21,018 nt of DNA from SCUN01 sp964343975 (GTDB lineage Bacteria > Acidobacteriota > Vicinamibacteria > Vicinamibacterales > SCN-69-37): positions 1-21,018 of the forward strand of contig CAYFLU010000043.1 of NCBI GenBank assembly GCA_964343975.1, in the 5' to 3' direction. Shown here one piece after another: positions 14,861 to 21,018 of this stretch; position 1 is the first letter of the stretch; every line of letters begins with the position of its first letter. The notes beneath the pieces were generated by a model, which was given only the letters and a program-made list of their open reading frames with translations, searched no databases and was not told the DNA's origin. Made by a program: the position numbers and the translations under genes.

Positions 14861-16735
14861 ATGTGCGGCATCTGTGGCGTGTGGAATTTCGAACGGCAGG
14901 AGGCGGTGGCGCCGCAGGATCTGGAGCGGATGCGAGATGCCATCACCCACCGCGGGCCTGATGACTTCGGTTGCTACTACGACGATCACGCCGGACTTGG
15001 TCTCGGGTTCCGTCGCTTGTCGATCATCGATCTGTCGGCCGCAGGCCATCAGCCCATGTCGAATGAGGACGGGTCGGTCTGGGCGGTCTTCAATGGGGAG
15101 ATCTACAACTTCCCCGCGCTCCGCGAAGAGCTCTTGCGCGCCGGCCATCAGTTCAAGTCGCACGCCGACACCGAGACGCTGATCCACGGGTACGAGGAGT
15201 GGGGCATTGACGTCGTTGATCACCTGCGCGGGATGTTTGGCTTTGCGCTGTGGGATCGGCCGCGTCGGCGTCTGATCCTGGGTCGAGATCGCGTCGGGAT
15301 CAAGCCGCTCTTCTATCATCTGGCTGCCGGCCGCCTGCTCTTCGGTTCCGAGTTGAAGGCGGTCCTGAGCGGACTGTCGCAACAACCTGCGCCGAATCGC
15401 GAAGCCCTCTACGACTACCTGACGTACAACTACATTCCGGCGCCCAAGACCGCCTATCAGGATGTCTTCAAGTTGCCCGCCGGTCACGTGCTCGTGATCG
15501 AGAATGGGCACGCGCGTGTGCAGGGTTACTGGGATGTGTCGCTCGAACCGCGCACGGATCTCACAGAATCGCAGGCCGTCGATGTCGCCTCGGCCTGTCT
15601 CACCGACGCGGTTTCGTCGCATCTGCTCGCCGACGTGCCCGTCGGCGTGTTCCTCAGCGGCGGGATGGACTCGAGTTCGATCGCCGTGCTGATGGCCGAG
15701 CTGCAGTCCACGCCGGTGGAGTCCTTCTCGATCGGTTTTGCCGAGGAGGCGAGTAACGAACTGCCGTACGCCCGATTGATTGCCGAACAGATCCACGCGT
15801 CGCATCACGAAGGCATGGTGAGCTGGCCTGATATGCAAGGCGCCCTGCAACATGTCGTGGACGTGTATGACGAACCGTTCGCCGATTCGTCGAGTGTGCC
15901 GACGATGGCCGTCTCGAAACTTGCCGCCGCGCACGTGAAGGTCGTGCTGTCCGGTGAGGGCGGCGATGAAGCGTTCGCCGGCTATGACGGATACGCGATG
16001 GGGGCCGCGCGCGCGGCGTTCCGCGACCGGATGCCCGCGCTTGCGCGGCCGCTCGTCTCCGCCATCGGCCGGGCGTGGCCGCTCGCTCGTGGGCAGCGAT
16101 TGGCGCGGTTTCTGGCCGACGTGGCGTATCCGCCCCTGGAACAGTACGGCCGGATGATGGAGTGGGTGTCGCTTGGCGAAAAGCGTCGGGTCGTGTCCGA
16201 TGCGATGCGCGAGCAGTTCGGTGCGTACGACGACCGCTGGCTGTTTAAGCAGTACTGGCGGGAGAGCGCGGATCCGGTCACACGGCTGCAATACCTCGAT
16301 TTGAAGACGTATCTCGCAGACGACCTGCTGGTGAAGGCCGATCGTGCCTCGATGGCGGTGTCGCTCGAGGCACGTGTGCCGATGTTGGACCATCCGTTGC
16401 TGGAGCAGATGTTCCGTATGCCGGCGGCATTCCAGCTGAAAGACGGGCGCACCAAACATCTGCTTCGGTCGGCGATGGCGAGCCGGCTGCCGCAGCGGAC
16501 GATGACGCGAGCCAAGCAGGGTTTTGCCGCGCCGCTCAATCGCTGGATCGCGCCCAAGGATGCGGTCTGGGCGTCTTCGCTCATCACGACAGGGGCGGCT
16601 GTTGAGATGGGGCTGCTGCGGCCAGATGCCATCTCGCAGATTTCCCGCAACCCGGAGTGGCTCTGGGGCGCGAAGGTGTGGGTGTTGCTGGTTCTGGAGA
16701 TGTGGGCCCGCAAGTACTTGGGACGCAGGGACTAG
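14861..16735 (+). CDS. asnB: Asparagine synthase-like, glutamine-hydrolysing amidotransferase
   Basis: The 624-residue AsnB-type protein has an N-terminal class II glutaminase domain and a C-terminal ATP-dependent synthetase domain. MCGICGVW places Cys2 as the N-terminal nucleophile; Arg50 and FNGEIYN at 77-83 complete the glutamine site. The pyrophosphatase loop is SGGMDSS at 266-272, and SGEGGDEAFAGY at 364-375 is a second ATP-site motif. In polysaccharide clusters such enzymes are thought to amidate uronic acids or make amide decorations rather than free asparagine; that role is inferred. The ATG at 14861 is required by Cys2; the in-frame extension to 14690 lies inside the preceding gene. 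It is the last gene of the central operon. Confidence 0.92.
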   Translation: MCGICGVWNFERQEAVAPQDLERMRDAITHRGPDDFGCYYDDHAGLGLGFRRLSIIDLSAAGHQPMSNEDGSVWAVFNGEIYNFPALREELLRAGHQFKSHADTETLIHGYEEWGIDVVDHLRGMFGFALWDRPRRRLILGRDRVGIKPLFYHLAAGRLLFGSELKAVLSGLSQQPAPNREALYDYLTYNYIPAPKTAYQDVFKLPAGHVLVIENGHARVQGYWDVSLEPRTDLTESQAVDVASACLTDAVSSHLLADVPVGVFLSGGMDSSSIAVLMAELQSTPVESFSIGFAEEASNELPYARLIAEQIHASHHEGMVSWPDMQGALQHVVDVYDEPFADSSSVPTMAVSKLAAAHVKVVLSGEGGDEAFAGYDGYAMGAARAAFRDRMPALARPLVSAIGRAWPLARGQRLARFLADVAYPPLEQYGRMMEWVSLGEKRRVVSDAMREQFGAYDDRWLFKQYWRESADPVTRLQYLDLKTYLADDLLVKADRASMAVSLEARVPMLDHPLLEQMFRMPAAFQLKDGRTKHLLRSAMASRLPQRTMTRAKQGFAAPLNRWIAPKDAVWASSLITTGAAVEMGLLRPDAISQISRNPEWLWGAKVWVLLVLEMWARKYLGRRD

Positions 16736-16753
16736 GCGGCATTTGAGCGCCTA
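16733..16753 (+). terminator. Small hairpin at the asnB stop codon, weak terminator candidate
   Basis: TAGGCG (16733-16738, including the stop codon) pairs perfectly with CGCCTA (16748-16753) around a 9-nt loop. The following CATCTATATGTTTCC is A+T-richer than the surroundings but has no U-run, so intrinsic termination is doubtful. Confidence 0.25.
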
Positions 16754-16772
16754 CATCTATATGTTTCCGTGC

Positions 16773-16801
16773 TTGACTTCAGTTTCTCAGGCGTGTTCAA
16801 T
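16773..16801 (+). promoter_or_regulatory. Candidate sigma70-type promoter for the right operon
   Basis: TTGACT (16773-16778), 17 bp, TTCAAT (16796-16801). The octamer TTGACTTC and the spacing are the same as at 3717-3745, and both -10 boxes end in CAAT. An A+T-rich patch surrounds it in otherwise G+C-rich sequence. The predicted leader to the flippase ATG at 16948 is about 140 nt. Confidence 0.5.
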
Positions 16802-16810
16802 AATCGAACA
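16794..16810. promoter_or_regulatory. Inverted repeat over the -10 box, candidate operator
   Basis: TGTTC (16794-16798) and GAACA (16806-16810) are complementary across 7 nt. The 15-bp core GTTCA-N5-CGAAC (16795-16809) matches the GTTCA-N5-TGAAC core at 3751-3765 in half-site sequence and spacing. It covers the whole -10 box, so binding would be repressive. Confidence 0.45.
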
Positions 16811-16829
16811 TGATCGCTTGGCTCGTCAG

Positions 16830-16931
16830 GCCAGGCGGTTTTTCCTCGCCCTGGCAGTGACAGCCCCGGAGAGCTCGAGACGGTTCGATTCGAGGCTTGC
16901 CGTGTGGCTGTGACTGAGAGGGCGGGAGCCC
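16830..16931 (+). promoter_or_regulatory. Potentially structured 5' leader of the right operon
   Basis: Several complementary segments occur in order. GCCAGG (16830-16835) pairs with CCTGGC (16850-16855), extended inward after a 1-nt bulge. ACAGCC (16860-16865) pairs with GGCTGT (16906-16911), enclosing CTCGA (16874-16878) with TCGAG (16890-16894). GGGC-GGGA-GCCC (16920-16931) forms a tetraloop hairpin 16 nt before the flippase ATG. I do not recognise a known riboswitch. No Shine-Dalgarno precedes the ATG. GGCGGGAGC at 16921-16929 also resembles the RfaH ops element at 8 of 9 bases. Confidence 0.3.
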
Positions 16932-16947
16932 GTACCACCCTGCCTTA

Positions 16948-17961
16948 ATGGACGAACGCGCACACGATTTCCGGCGGCTGCTCCACAGCTTCGTGGGGTT
17001 GGGTGTCGGCAACTACGGTGCCCTGGCGGCCTCGCTCCTCATCAACGCCGTACTCACCCGTCGCCTCGGCACTGCGGCGTTTGGGCATCTGGCGGTTTTG
17101 CTGATGGCGTCGCAGGTCGTCTCACTGTTGGCAGCGAATTGGACCCAACTGCCAGTCGTGCGCTTTGGCGCGGTGGAATTTGCCGCGTCGCAGTCGGTGG
17201 CCAACGCTGTCTGGACGCGTGTCTGGATTGCGGCGCCGTGGGCCGCGGTTGCCGCAGTAGGCGCCGTGATCGCCCGCGCGCCGTTGGCCGCGTATCTGGA
17301 TGTTCCCAGCTGGGCGCTCGCGGTGATCGCCGTGCACTTCGGGGCCACATTTCTCCTCACGACGGTCGGATCAGCGTTCCAGGCGCGAAATGAGATGCGC
17401 CGTTACGGCGTGGTGTTGTTTCTCGACAAGGCGATCATGGCCACGGTGCTGGTGGTCGCGCCCACGGCGTGGGCGGCCACGCCAGAGCGGGTGTTGACGG
17501 CATTCGCCGCGAGTTCGTTGACGGCGGCTGCGGCCGGCCTGTCGATGCTCGGGTGGCGCATGCTGTGGCCTGTGCGTTTTGATCCCCGACTCTATCGCGA
17601 GATGCTGAGCTTCTCGCTCCCCCTGATCCTCTCGAGCTGGGCGGGACTGATCGGCGGGAGCTGGTTCGACGTGTTCGTGCTCAAGCACTACCAGCCGCTC
17701 TCGTCCGTGGGGCTCTATCAGCTGGGTGTCACGATGGCCGGCGTCGTCCAACAGATCACCGTGGTGTTTTCCACGTTGCTGTTGCCGCAGATGTCGGTGC
17801 TGGTGGCCAATGGGGAAGTGGAGAAGCTTCGGACGTTCGTCGATCGTCTGTTGCCCTATTGGTTCCTCCTCCTGTCCGTGCTGCTTTGTGTTGTCATTGT
17901 CGTGGCCGGCGGAGTGGTGCCGTTGATCTTCTCCGATGCCTTTCGCGCGTCGGTGCCGGTG
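16948..17961 (+). CDS. Second Wzx/MOP-type flippase, 3' end lost in assembly gap
   Basis: 338 codons are visible from ATG 16948 up to the N run. The protein is strongly hydrophobic. The first helix region is FVGLGVGNYGALAASLLINA, followed by TRRLGTAAFGHLAVLL, a polysaccharide-export flippase pattern. Two later loops carry FDPRLYREMLSFSLPLIL and VEKLRTFVDRLLPYW. Typical members have 420-500 residues, so some 80-160 C-terminal residues are missing. It is not a close copy of the flippase at 10523-11917. As first gene after the second promoter it may export a different glycan or a modified side-chain unit. The short open frame after the gap ending at 18108 could be its C-terminus. Confidence 0.8.
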
Positions 17962-18061
17962 NNNNNNNNNNNNNNNNNNNNNNNNNNNNNNNNNNNNNNN
18001 NNNNNNNNNNNNNNNNNNNNNNNNNNNNNNNNNNNNNNNNNNNNNNNNNNNNNNNNNNNNN
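17962..18061. other. Assembly gap of 100 N
   Basis: Exactly 100 N, the conventional placeholder for a gap of unknown size. It interrupts the flippase gene, so the distance and even the gene content between 17961 and 18062 are unknown. Reading frames across it are meaningless. Confidence 0.99.
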
Positions 18062-18108
18062 TGCAGGGGCTCCGGTTGCCGGCCTCGCTCCTTGGGAGGA
18101 CGCCGTGA
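18062..18108 (+). CDS. C-terminal fragment of the gene preceding rfbF (possibly the flippase)
   Basis: In the frame ending at TGA 18106-18108 the residues are QGLRLPASLLGRTP. That stop overlaps the rfbF start GTG by the 4-nt GTGA arrangement seen repeatedly in this locus, which supports this being a genuine gene end. Whether it belongs to the flippase or to another gene hidden in the gap cannot be decided. Confidence 0.35.
18094..18100 (+). promoter_or_regulatory. Ribosome binding site of rfbF
   Basis: GGGAGGA ends 4 nt before the GTG at 18105. It supports that start over any longer frame running back into the N run. Confidence 0.65.
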
Positions 18109-18884
18109 AAGTTGTCATTCTGTGTGGTGGTCAGGGCACGCGTATGCGTGAAGAGACCGAGTTTCGTCCGAAGCCTCTCGTCGATGTCGGCGGGCATCCG
18201 ATCCTGTTGCACATCATGAAGGGATACGCCCACTACGGCTTCCAGGACTTCGTGCTGTGCCTCGGCTATCGCGGCCAGATGATCAAGGAACACTTCCTGA
18301 ACTACGAAGCCATGAACAACGACTTCACGGTGACCCTCGGATCGAAGCCGGAGATCCATCACCATGGGTCACACGCCGAAGACGGGTTCCGGGTCACGCT
18401 GGCGGATACCGGGCTCAACTCGATGACCGGCGCGCGCATCAAGGCCGTGCAGAAGTACGTTGGTCGCGAGACCTTCATGGCCACGTATGGCGATGGCGTC
18501 AGTGACGTGAACCTCGCCGACGTGATGGCGTTCCACAAGCGGCACGGCAAGTTGGCGACCGTCACGACGGTGCGTCCGATTTCGCGGTTTGGTGTGCTGC
18601 AGCTCGATGCCGCCGGCGCCGTTCAGGGCTTCGATGAGAAGCCGCAGCTCGAAGGCTGGGTCAATGTGGGATTCTTCGTGTTCGAGCCCGGCGTCTTCGA
18701 CTATCTGTCGTCAGATGCGTCGTGCGTGCTCGAACAGGATCCATTGAAGAATCTGGCGCGTGACGGCCAGTTGATGGCGTACCGTCACCCGGGCTTCTTC
18801 TACGCGATGGACACCTATCGCGAGTACAAGCTCCTCAATGAGCTGTGGGACAGCGGCAACGCGCCCTGGAAGGTTTGGGCGTGA
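18105..18884 (+). CDS. rfbF: Glucose-1-phosphate cytidylyltransferase
   Basis: This 259-residue nucleotidyltransferase makes CDP-glucose and pyrophosphate from CTP and glucose 1-phosphate, the first step to CDP-linked 3,6-dideoxy and branched sugars. MKVVILCGGQGTRMREET (1-18) is the nucleotide-binding loop, and RPKPLVDVGGHPILLHIM carries the catalytic Lys region. FMATYGDGVSDVNL and GWVNVGFFVFEP are characteristic of the RfbF branch rather than RmlA or GalU, and the length is standard. It overlaps the next gene by 4 nt (GTGA at 18881). The usual partner RfbG, CDP-glucose 4,6-dehydratase, is not seen in the window. Confidence 0.93.
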   Translation: MKVVILCGGQGTRMREETEFRPKPLVDVGGHPILLHIMKGYAHYGFQDFVLCLGYRGQMIKEHFLNYEAMNNDFTVTLGSKPEIHHHGSHAEDGFRVTLADTGLNSMTGARIKAVQKYVGRETFMATYGDGVSDVNLADVMAFHKRHGKLATVTTVRPISRFGVLQLDAAGAVQGFDEKPQLEGWVNVGFFVFEPGVFDYLSSDASCVLEQDPLKNLARDGQLMAYRHPGFFYAMDTYREYKLLNELWDSGNAPWKVWA

Positions 18885-19819
18885 CATCCGCGGCTCGCCG
18901 TCGCGTGCTGCTCACCGGAGCCGCCGGTTTCATCGGCGCGCATGTGACGCGACAGTTGGTGTCGGCCGGGCACGAAGTGACCGTGATCCTGCGGCCGCAG
19001 GACGACCGTGGTCGCATCGCGGACGTGTTGCCGCGGGTGACCGTGGTGGAAGGCGACCTCGCACGTCTGGATCCGATGTTGCCCCAGCTCGCGGCTCGGC
19101 GTCCGGAGATTTGCATCCACCTCGCTTGGCAGGGGTGGAAGGGGAGCGCGGAAGACAATCTGGCGTCACTCGGCGCGAGTCTCGGACTGCTGCGCGCGAT
19201 GCCGGCCATCGGCTGCGGCCGTTTCGTCTCCGCTGGCACGTGCTACGAGTACGATCTCTCGGACGGCCGGCTGTGCGAAACGACGCCGCTGAAACCGCGT
19301 GAGGTCTACGGCACGTGCAAGAAGGCGCTGTTCGAGATTGGCCAAGCCTTCAGCGCAGAGACGACGGTCAGCGTGGCCGTGGCGCGGATCTTCTACACGT
19401 ACGGTTCCGGCGAACCGGCCGGGGGGCTCGTGCCGCACATCATCCGGTCACTCCTGCGCGGGCAGCCTGCCGCACTCACACCCGGGATGCAGATCCGCGA
19501 TTACGTGCATGTGGAAGACATCGCTGCCGGGATCTGGACCGTGGCGGCCAGCGATGCGCGCGGAGCGGTCAACATCGCCTCCGGCGCTCCGGTCACCGTC
19601 GCCGAGATTGCCACGCGTCTTGGTCGGATGATGGGGCGGCCGGAACTCATTCACCTTGGGGCCTTTCCGTACCGGAGCAGTGAGCCCATGCACGTGCTCG
19701 GCGACGCCACGCGCTTGCATCAGGAACTGGGCTTCACGCCGAGATTCGATCTCGATCGGGGCCTCGCCGATGCGATCGCATGGTGGCAGGGTCAAACCCA
19801 TGACAACAGCCAGTCCTGA
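18881..19819 (+). CDS. NAD-dependent epimerase/reductase (extended SDR), probably acting on a CDP-sugar
   Basis: This 312-residue extended SDR has LTGAAGFIGAHV (11-22) with GxxGxxG at 13-19, SAGTCYEYD around Thr120, and YGTCK with Tyr143 and Lys147. IRDYVHVEDIA is the usual segment near the substrate domain. Its position just after rfbF, with overlapping stop and start, suggests a CDP-sugar such as a 4-keto-6-deoxy intermediate, in the style of CDP-paratose or abequose synthases. That substrate is inferred from context. It lacks the GHTGFKG-type start of CDP-glucose 4,6-dehydratase and is too short to be RfbG. GTG 18881 is the preferred start; an ATG 12 codons upstream lies within rfbF. Confidence 0.82.
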   Translation: MTSAARRRVLLTGAAGFIGAHVTRQLVSAGHEVTVILRPQDDRGRIADVLPRVTVVEGDLARLDPMLPQLAARRPEICIHLAWQGWKGSAEDNLASLGASLGLLRAMPAIGCGRFVSAGTCYEYDLSDGRLCETTPLKPREVYGTCKKALFEIGQAFSAETTVSVAVARIFYTYGSGEPAGGLVPHIIRSLLRGQPAALTPGMQIRDYVHVEDIAAGIWTVAASDARGAVNIASGAPVTVAEIATRLGRMMGRPELIHLGAFPYRSSEPMHVLGDATRLHQELGFTPRFDLDRGLADAIAWWQGQTHDNSQS

Positions 19820-20837
19820 ACGCACTCCCAAAGTCTCCGTGTGCGTCCCGACGTATAACCGGGCCGCACTGCTCAACGCGTTCCTGCCCACGATACTCGG
19901 TCAGACCCTGCAGGACTTCGAGATCGTGATCGGCGACAACTGCTCGACGGACAACACGGCGGAGGTGGTCGCGACCTTTGCCGACCCTCGGATTCGCTAC
20001 GTGCGTCACGAGGCCAATCTCGGTCCCTTCGGGAACATGAACCGGTTGCTGGAACTGGCCCGCGGCGAGTACGTGTGCATCGCGCACGACGACGACGAAT
20101 ATCTGCCGACCTTCCTGGAGAAGGAAGCCGCGATGCTGGACGCCCATCCGTCTGCCGGGATGGTGCATTGCGCGATTTACGAGACGGACGAGGCGGGCAC
20201 ACGGCAGCGCACCGAGCGCGCGTATGCGACGACCCGTCTGCTGCCCGGGAAGCAGGAATTCATCCGCTTTCTCCAGGGGCACAACGTGGTCTGCTCGTCG
20301 GTGATGGGGCGGCGATCGACGTATCTCGCGGCGGGGCCATTCGAGGGGCGCCACATCTGCGCGGACTTCCTGATGTGGCTCAAGTTTGCCTTGCTGGCCG
20401 ACGTGGCGTACCTGGCCGAGCCGCTTCTCGAGCGCCGTGTCCACGATGCGTCGGTGACCGGATCGCTCAACCCACAGTGGTGGTACGACGAGTTCATGTC
20501 GATTTTCGACGAGGGCATCGCGTTGGCTCAGCAGGTCGATCCGGCGCTCGTGGCGAATCGTGCGGCGCTCGTGCAGGCAGCCGCGCAGGCGCAGGGCAGC
20601 CGCTTTTACATCGCCGCACTCTCCGCGATCGCGCACGGCGCGTACCCGTTGGCTCAGGGGTACGTGAGCGTCTTGCGCCAGATGCGCGGCATTGGACTGT
20701 CCGCGTTTTATCCGGTCTCGGCGACACTGCTGCTCAATCCGGTCGGCCGGGTCGTGTTGTCGCTCGTGTCACGCGTGCGGCGCGCCCGCGCGCGGCGAAT
20801 GGTGGAATGGCCGACGGAGACGGCTGCCAGCGCATGA
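19800..20837 (+). CDS. Glycosyltransferase family 2 (GT-A)
   Basis: ATG 19800 gives 345 residues and a 20-nt overlap with the preceding SDR gene. The GT-A core starts KVSVCVPTYNRAALL at 11-25; GDNCSTD ends at residue 51; HDDDEY at 96-101 is the metal-binding DXD region. A downstream ICADFLMWLKFA matches the acceptor-side acidic motif of GT2 enzymes. The last 100 residues are extra, with a hydrophobic stretch near LSAFYPVSATLLLNPVGRVV and a basic RVRRARARR tail that may hold the enzyme at the membrane. Frame-shadow extension to 19656 is rejected. Confidence 0.88.
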   Translation: MTTASPERTPKVSVCVPTYNRAALLNAFLPTILGQTLQDFEIVIGDNCSTDNTAEVVATFADPRIRYVRHEANLGPFGNMNRLLELARGEYVCIAHDDDEYLPTFLEKEAAMLDAHPSAGMVHCAIYETDEAGTRQRTERAYATTRLLPGKQEFIRFLQGHNVVCSSVMGRRSTYLAAGPFEGRHICADFLMWLKFALLADVAYLAEPLLERRVHDASVTGSLNPQWWYDEFMSIFDEGIALAQQVDPALVANRAALVQAAAQAQGSRFYIAALSAIAHGAYPLAQGYVSVLRQMRGIGLSAFYPVSATLLLNPVGRVVLSLVSRVRRARARRMVEWPTETAASA

Positions 20838-21018
20838 AACTCAACGTCATCTGTCCGTCCTACAACGAAAAGCAGAATGTGCCGTACTTCTACGAGCGCG
20901 CTCGCAAGACGCTCGAAGGGCTCGGCAATGTCGACTGGAGCATCGTCTTCGTCAATAACTCGAGTACCGACGGCACGCTCGAGGCGGTGCTCGAATTGCG
21001 ACGCGCCGACCCGCGCGT
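20834..21018 (+). CDS. Glycosyltransferase family 2, N-terminal part (cut by window edge)
   Basis: I translated the last 61 codons: MKLNVICPSYNEKQNVPYFY, then a helix, then VFVNNSSTDGTLEAVLELR. This is the start of a GT-A fold. The P-S-Y-N-E-x-x-N-V pattern and the N-N-S-S-T-D loop resemble the dolichyl-phosphate-mannose synthase/GtrB type, which make polyprenyl-phosphate sugars, though plain GT2 enzymes can look similar this early in the chain. ATG 20834 overlaps the previous stop by 4 nt (ATGA). The C-terminus is outside the window. Confidence 0.82.
   Translation, partial: MKLNVICPSYNEKQNVPYFYERARKTLEGLGNVDWSIVFVNNSSTDGTLEAVLELRRADPR

Noticed and set aside
14825..16459. 544-codon open frame antisense to asnB
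   Set aside because: It has no recognisable domain and a composition rich in Arg, His and Gln, and it mirrors a clearly functional gene. Long antisense frames are expected in G+C-rich coding DNA.
16881..16891. CGGTTCGATTC, like a tRNA T-loop
   Set aside because: The flanking bases do not form a 5-bp T-stem, and no acceptor, anticodon arm or D-arm can be drawn around it.
1..21018. Mobile elements, CRISPR arrays, integrase or attachment sites
   Set aside because: No transposase-like protein, no regularly spaced repeats and no terminal inverted repeats were seen on reading the window.

Overview
The window is a G+C-rich bacterial surface-polysaccharide (O-antigen, capsule or exopolysaccharide) biosynthesis locus of the Wzx type. 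It encodes nucleotide-sugar enzymes, an initiating phosphoglycosyltransferase, five glycosyltransferases (one cut by the window edge), two flippases, a methyltransferase and an asparagine-synthase-type amidotransferase. There are no tRNA or rRNA genes, insertion sequences or CRISPR arrays. Codon bias, frequent GTG starts and protein flavour fit a high-GC environmental lineage such as Acidobacteriota, but this is a guess. A run of exactly 100 N (17962-18061) marks a scaffold gap, so this is a draft genome or metagenome assembly.

Left block (1-3604): mostly minus strand. A DegT-type sugar aminotransferase overlaps an RmlD-type reductase by 4 nt. The 5' half of GDP-mannose 4,6-dehydratase runs off the left edge. 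A plus-strand LhgO-type FAD oxidoreductase is wedged between these, divergent from gmd and overlapping rmlD tail to tail by 15 bp.

Central operon (about 3717-16735, plus strand): a winged-helix regulator with a Rossmann-like second domain overlaps the initiating phosphoglycosyltransferase by 1 nt. Then come a cassette of SDR epimerase, nucleotide-sugar dehydrogenase homologue and SDR oxidoreductase, followed by GT4, flippase, methyltransferase, GT2, GT1/4-like glycosyltransferase and an AsnB-like amidotransferase. Most junctions overlap by 1-4 nt or lie within 30 bp, which implies one translationally coupled transcript.

Right operon (about 16773 to beyond 21018, plus strand): a 212-bp intergenic region with a second promoter, then a second flippase cut by the gap, glucose-1-phosphate cytidylyltransferase, an SDR epimerase/reductase, a GT2 and the start of another GT2.

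Proposed logic: nucleotide sugars are made by the gmd, aminotransferase, epimerase and CDP-glucose branches. The phosphoglycosyltransferase loads the first sugar on undecaprenyl phosphate, the glycosyltransferases extend it, the methyltransferase and amidotransferase may decorate it, and a flippase exports it. No Wzy polymerase is recognisable here.

The most notable points are: (1) the two plus-strand operons share a promoter core (TTGACTTC, then WWCAAT after a 17-bp spacer) and a 15-bp dyad GTTCA-N5-YGAAC at or near the -10, which may be the operator of the locally encoded regulator; (2) the nucleotide-sugar dehydrogenase homologue has Thr259 where the family has its catalytic Cys; (3) the phosphoglycosyltransferase has Asn434 at the usual Asp of the Asp-Glu dyad.
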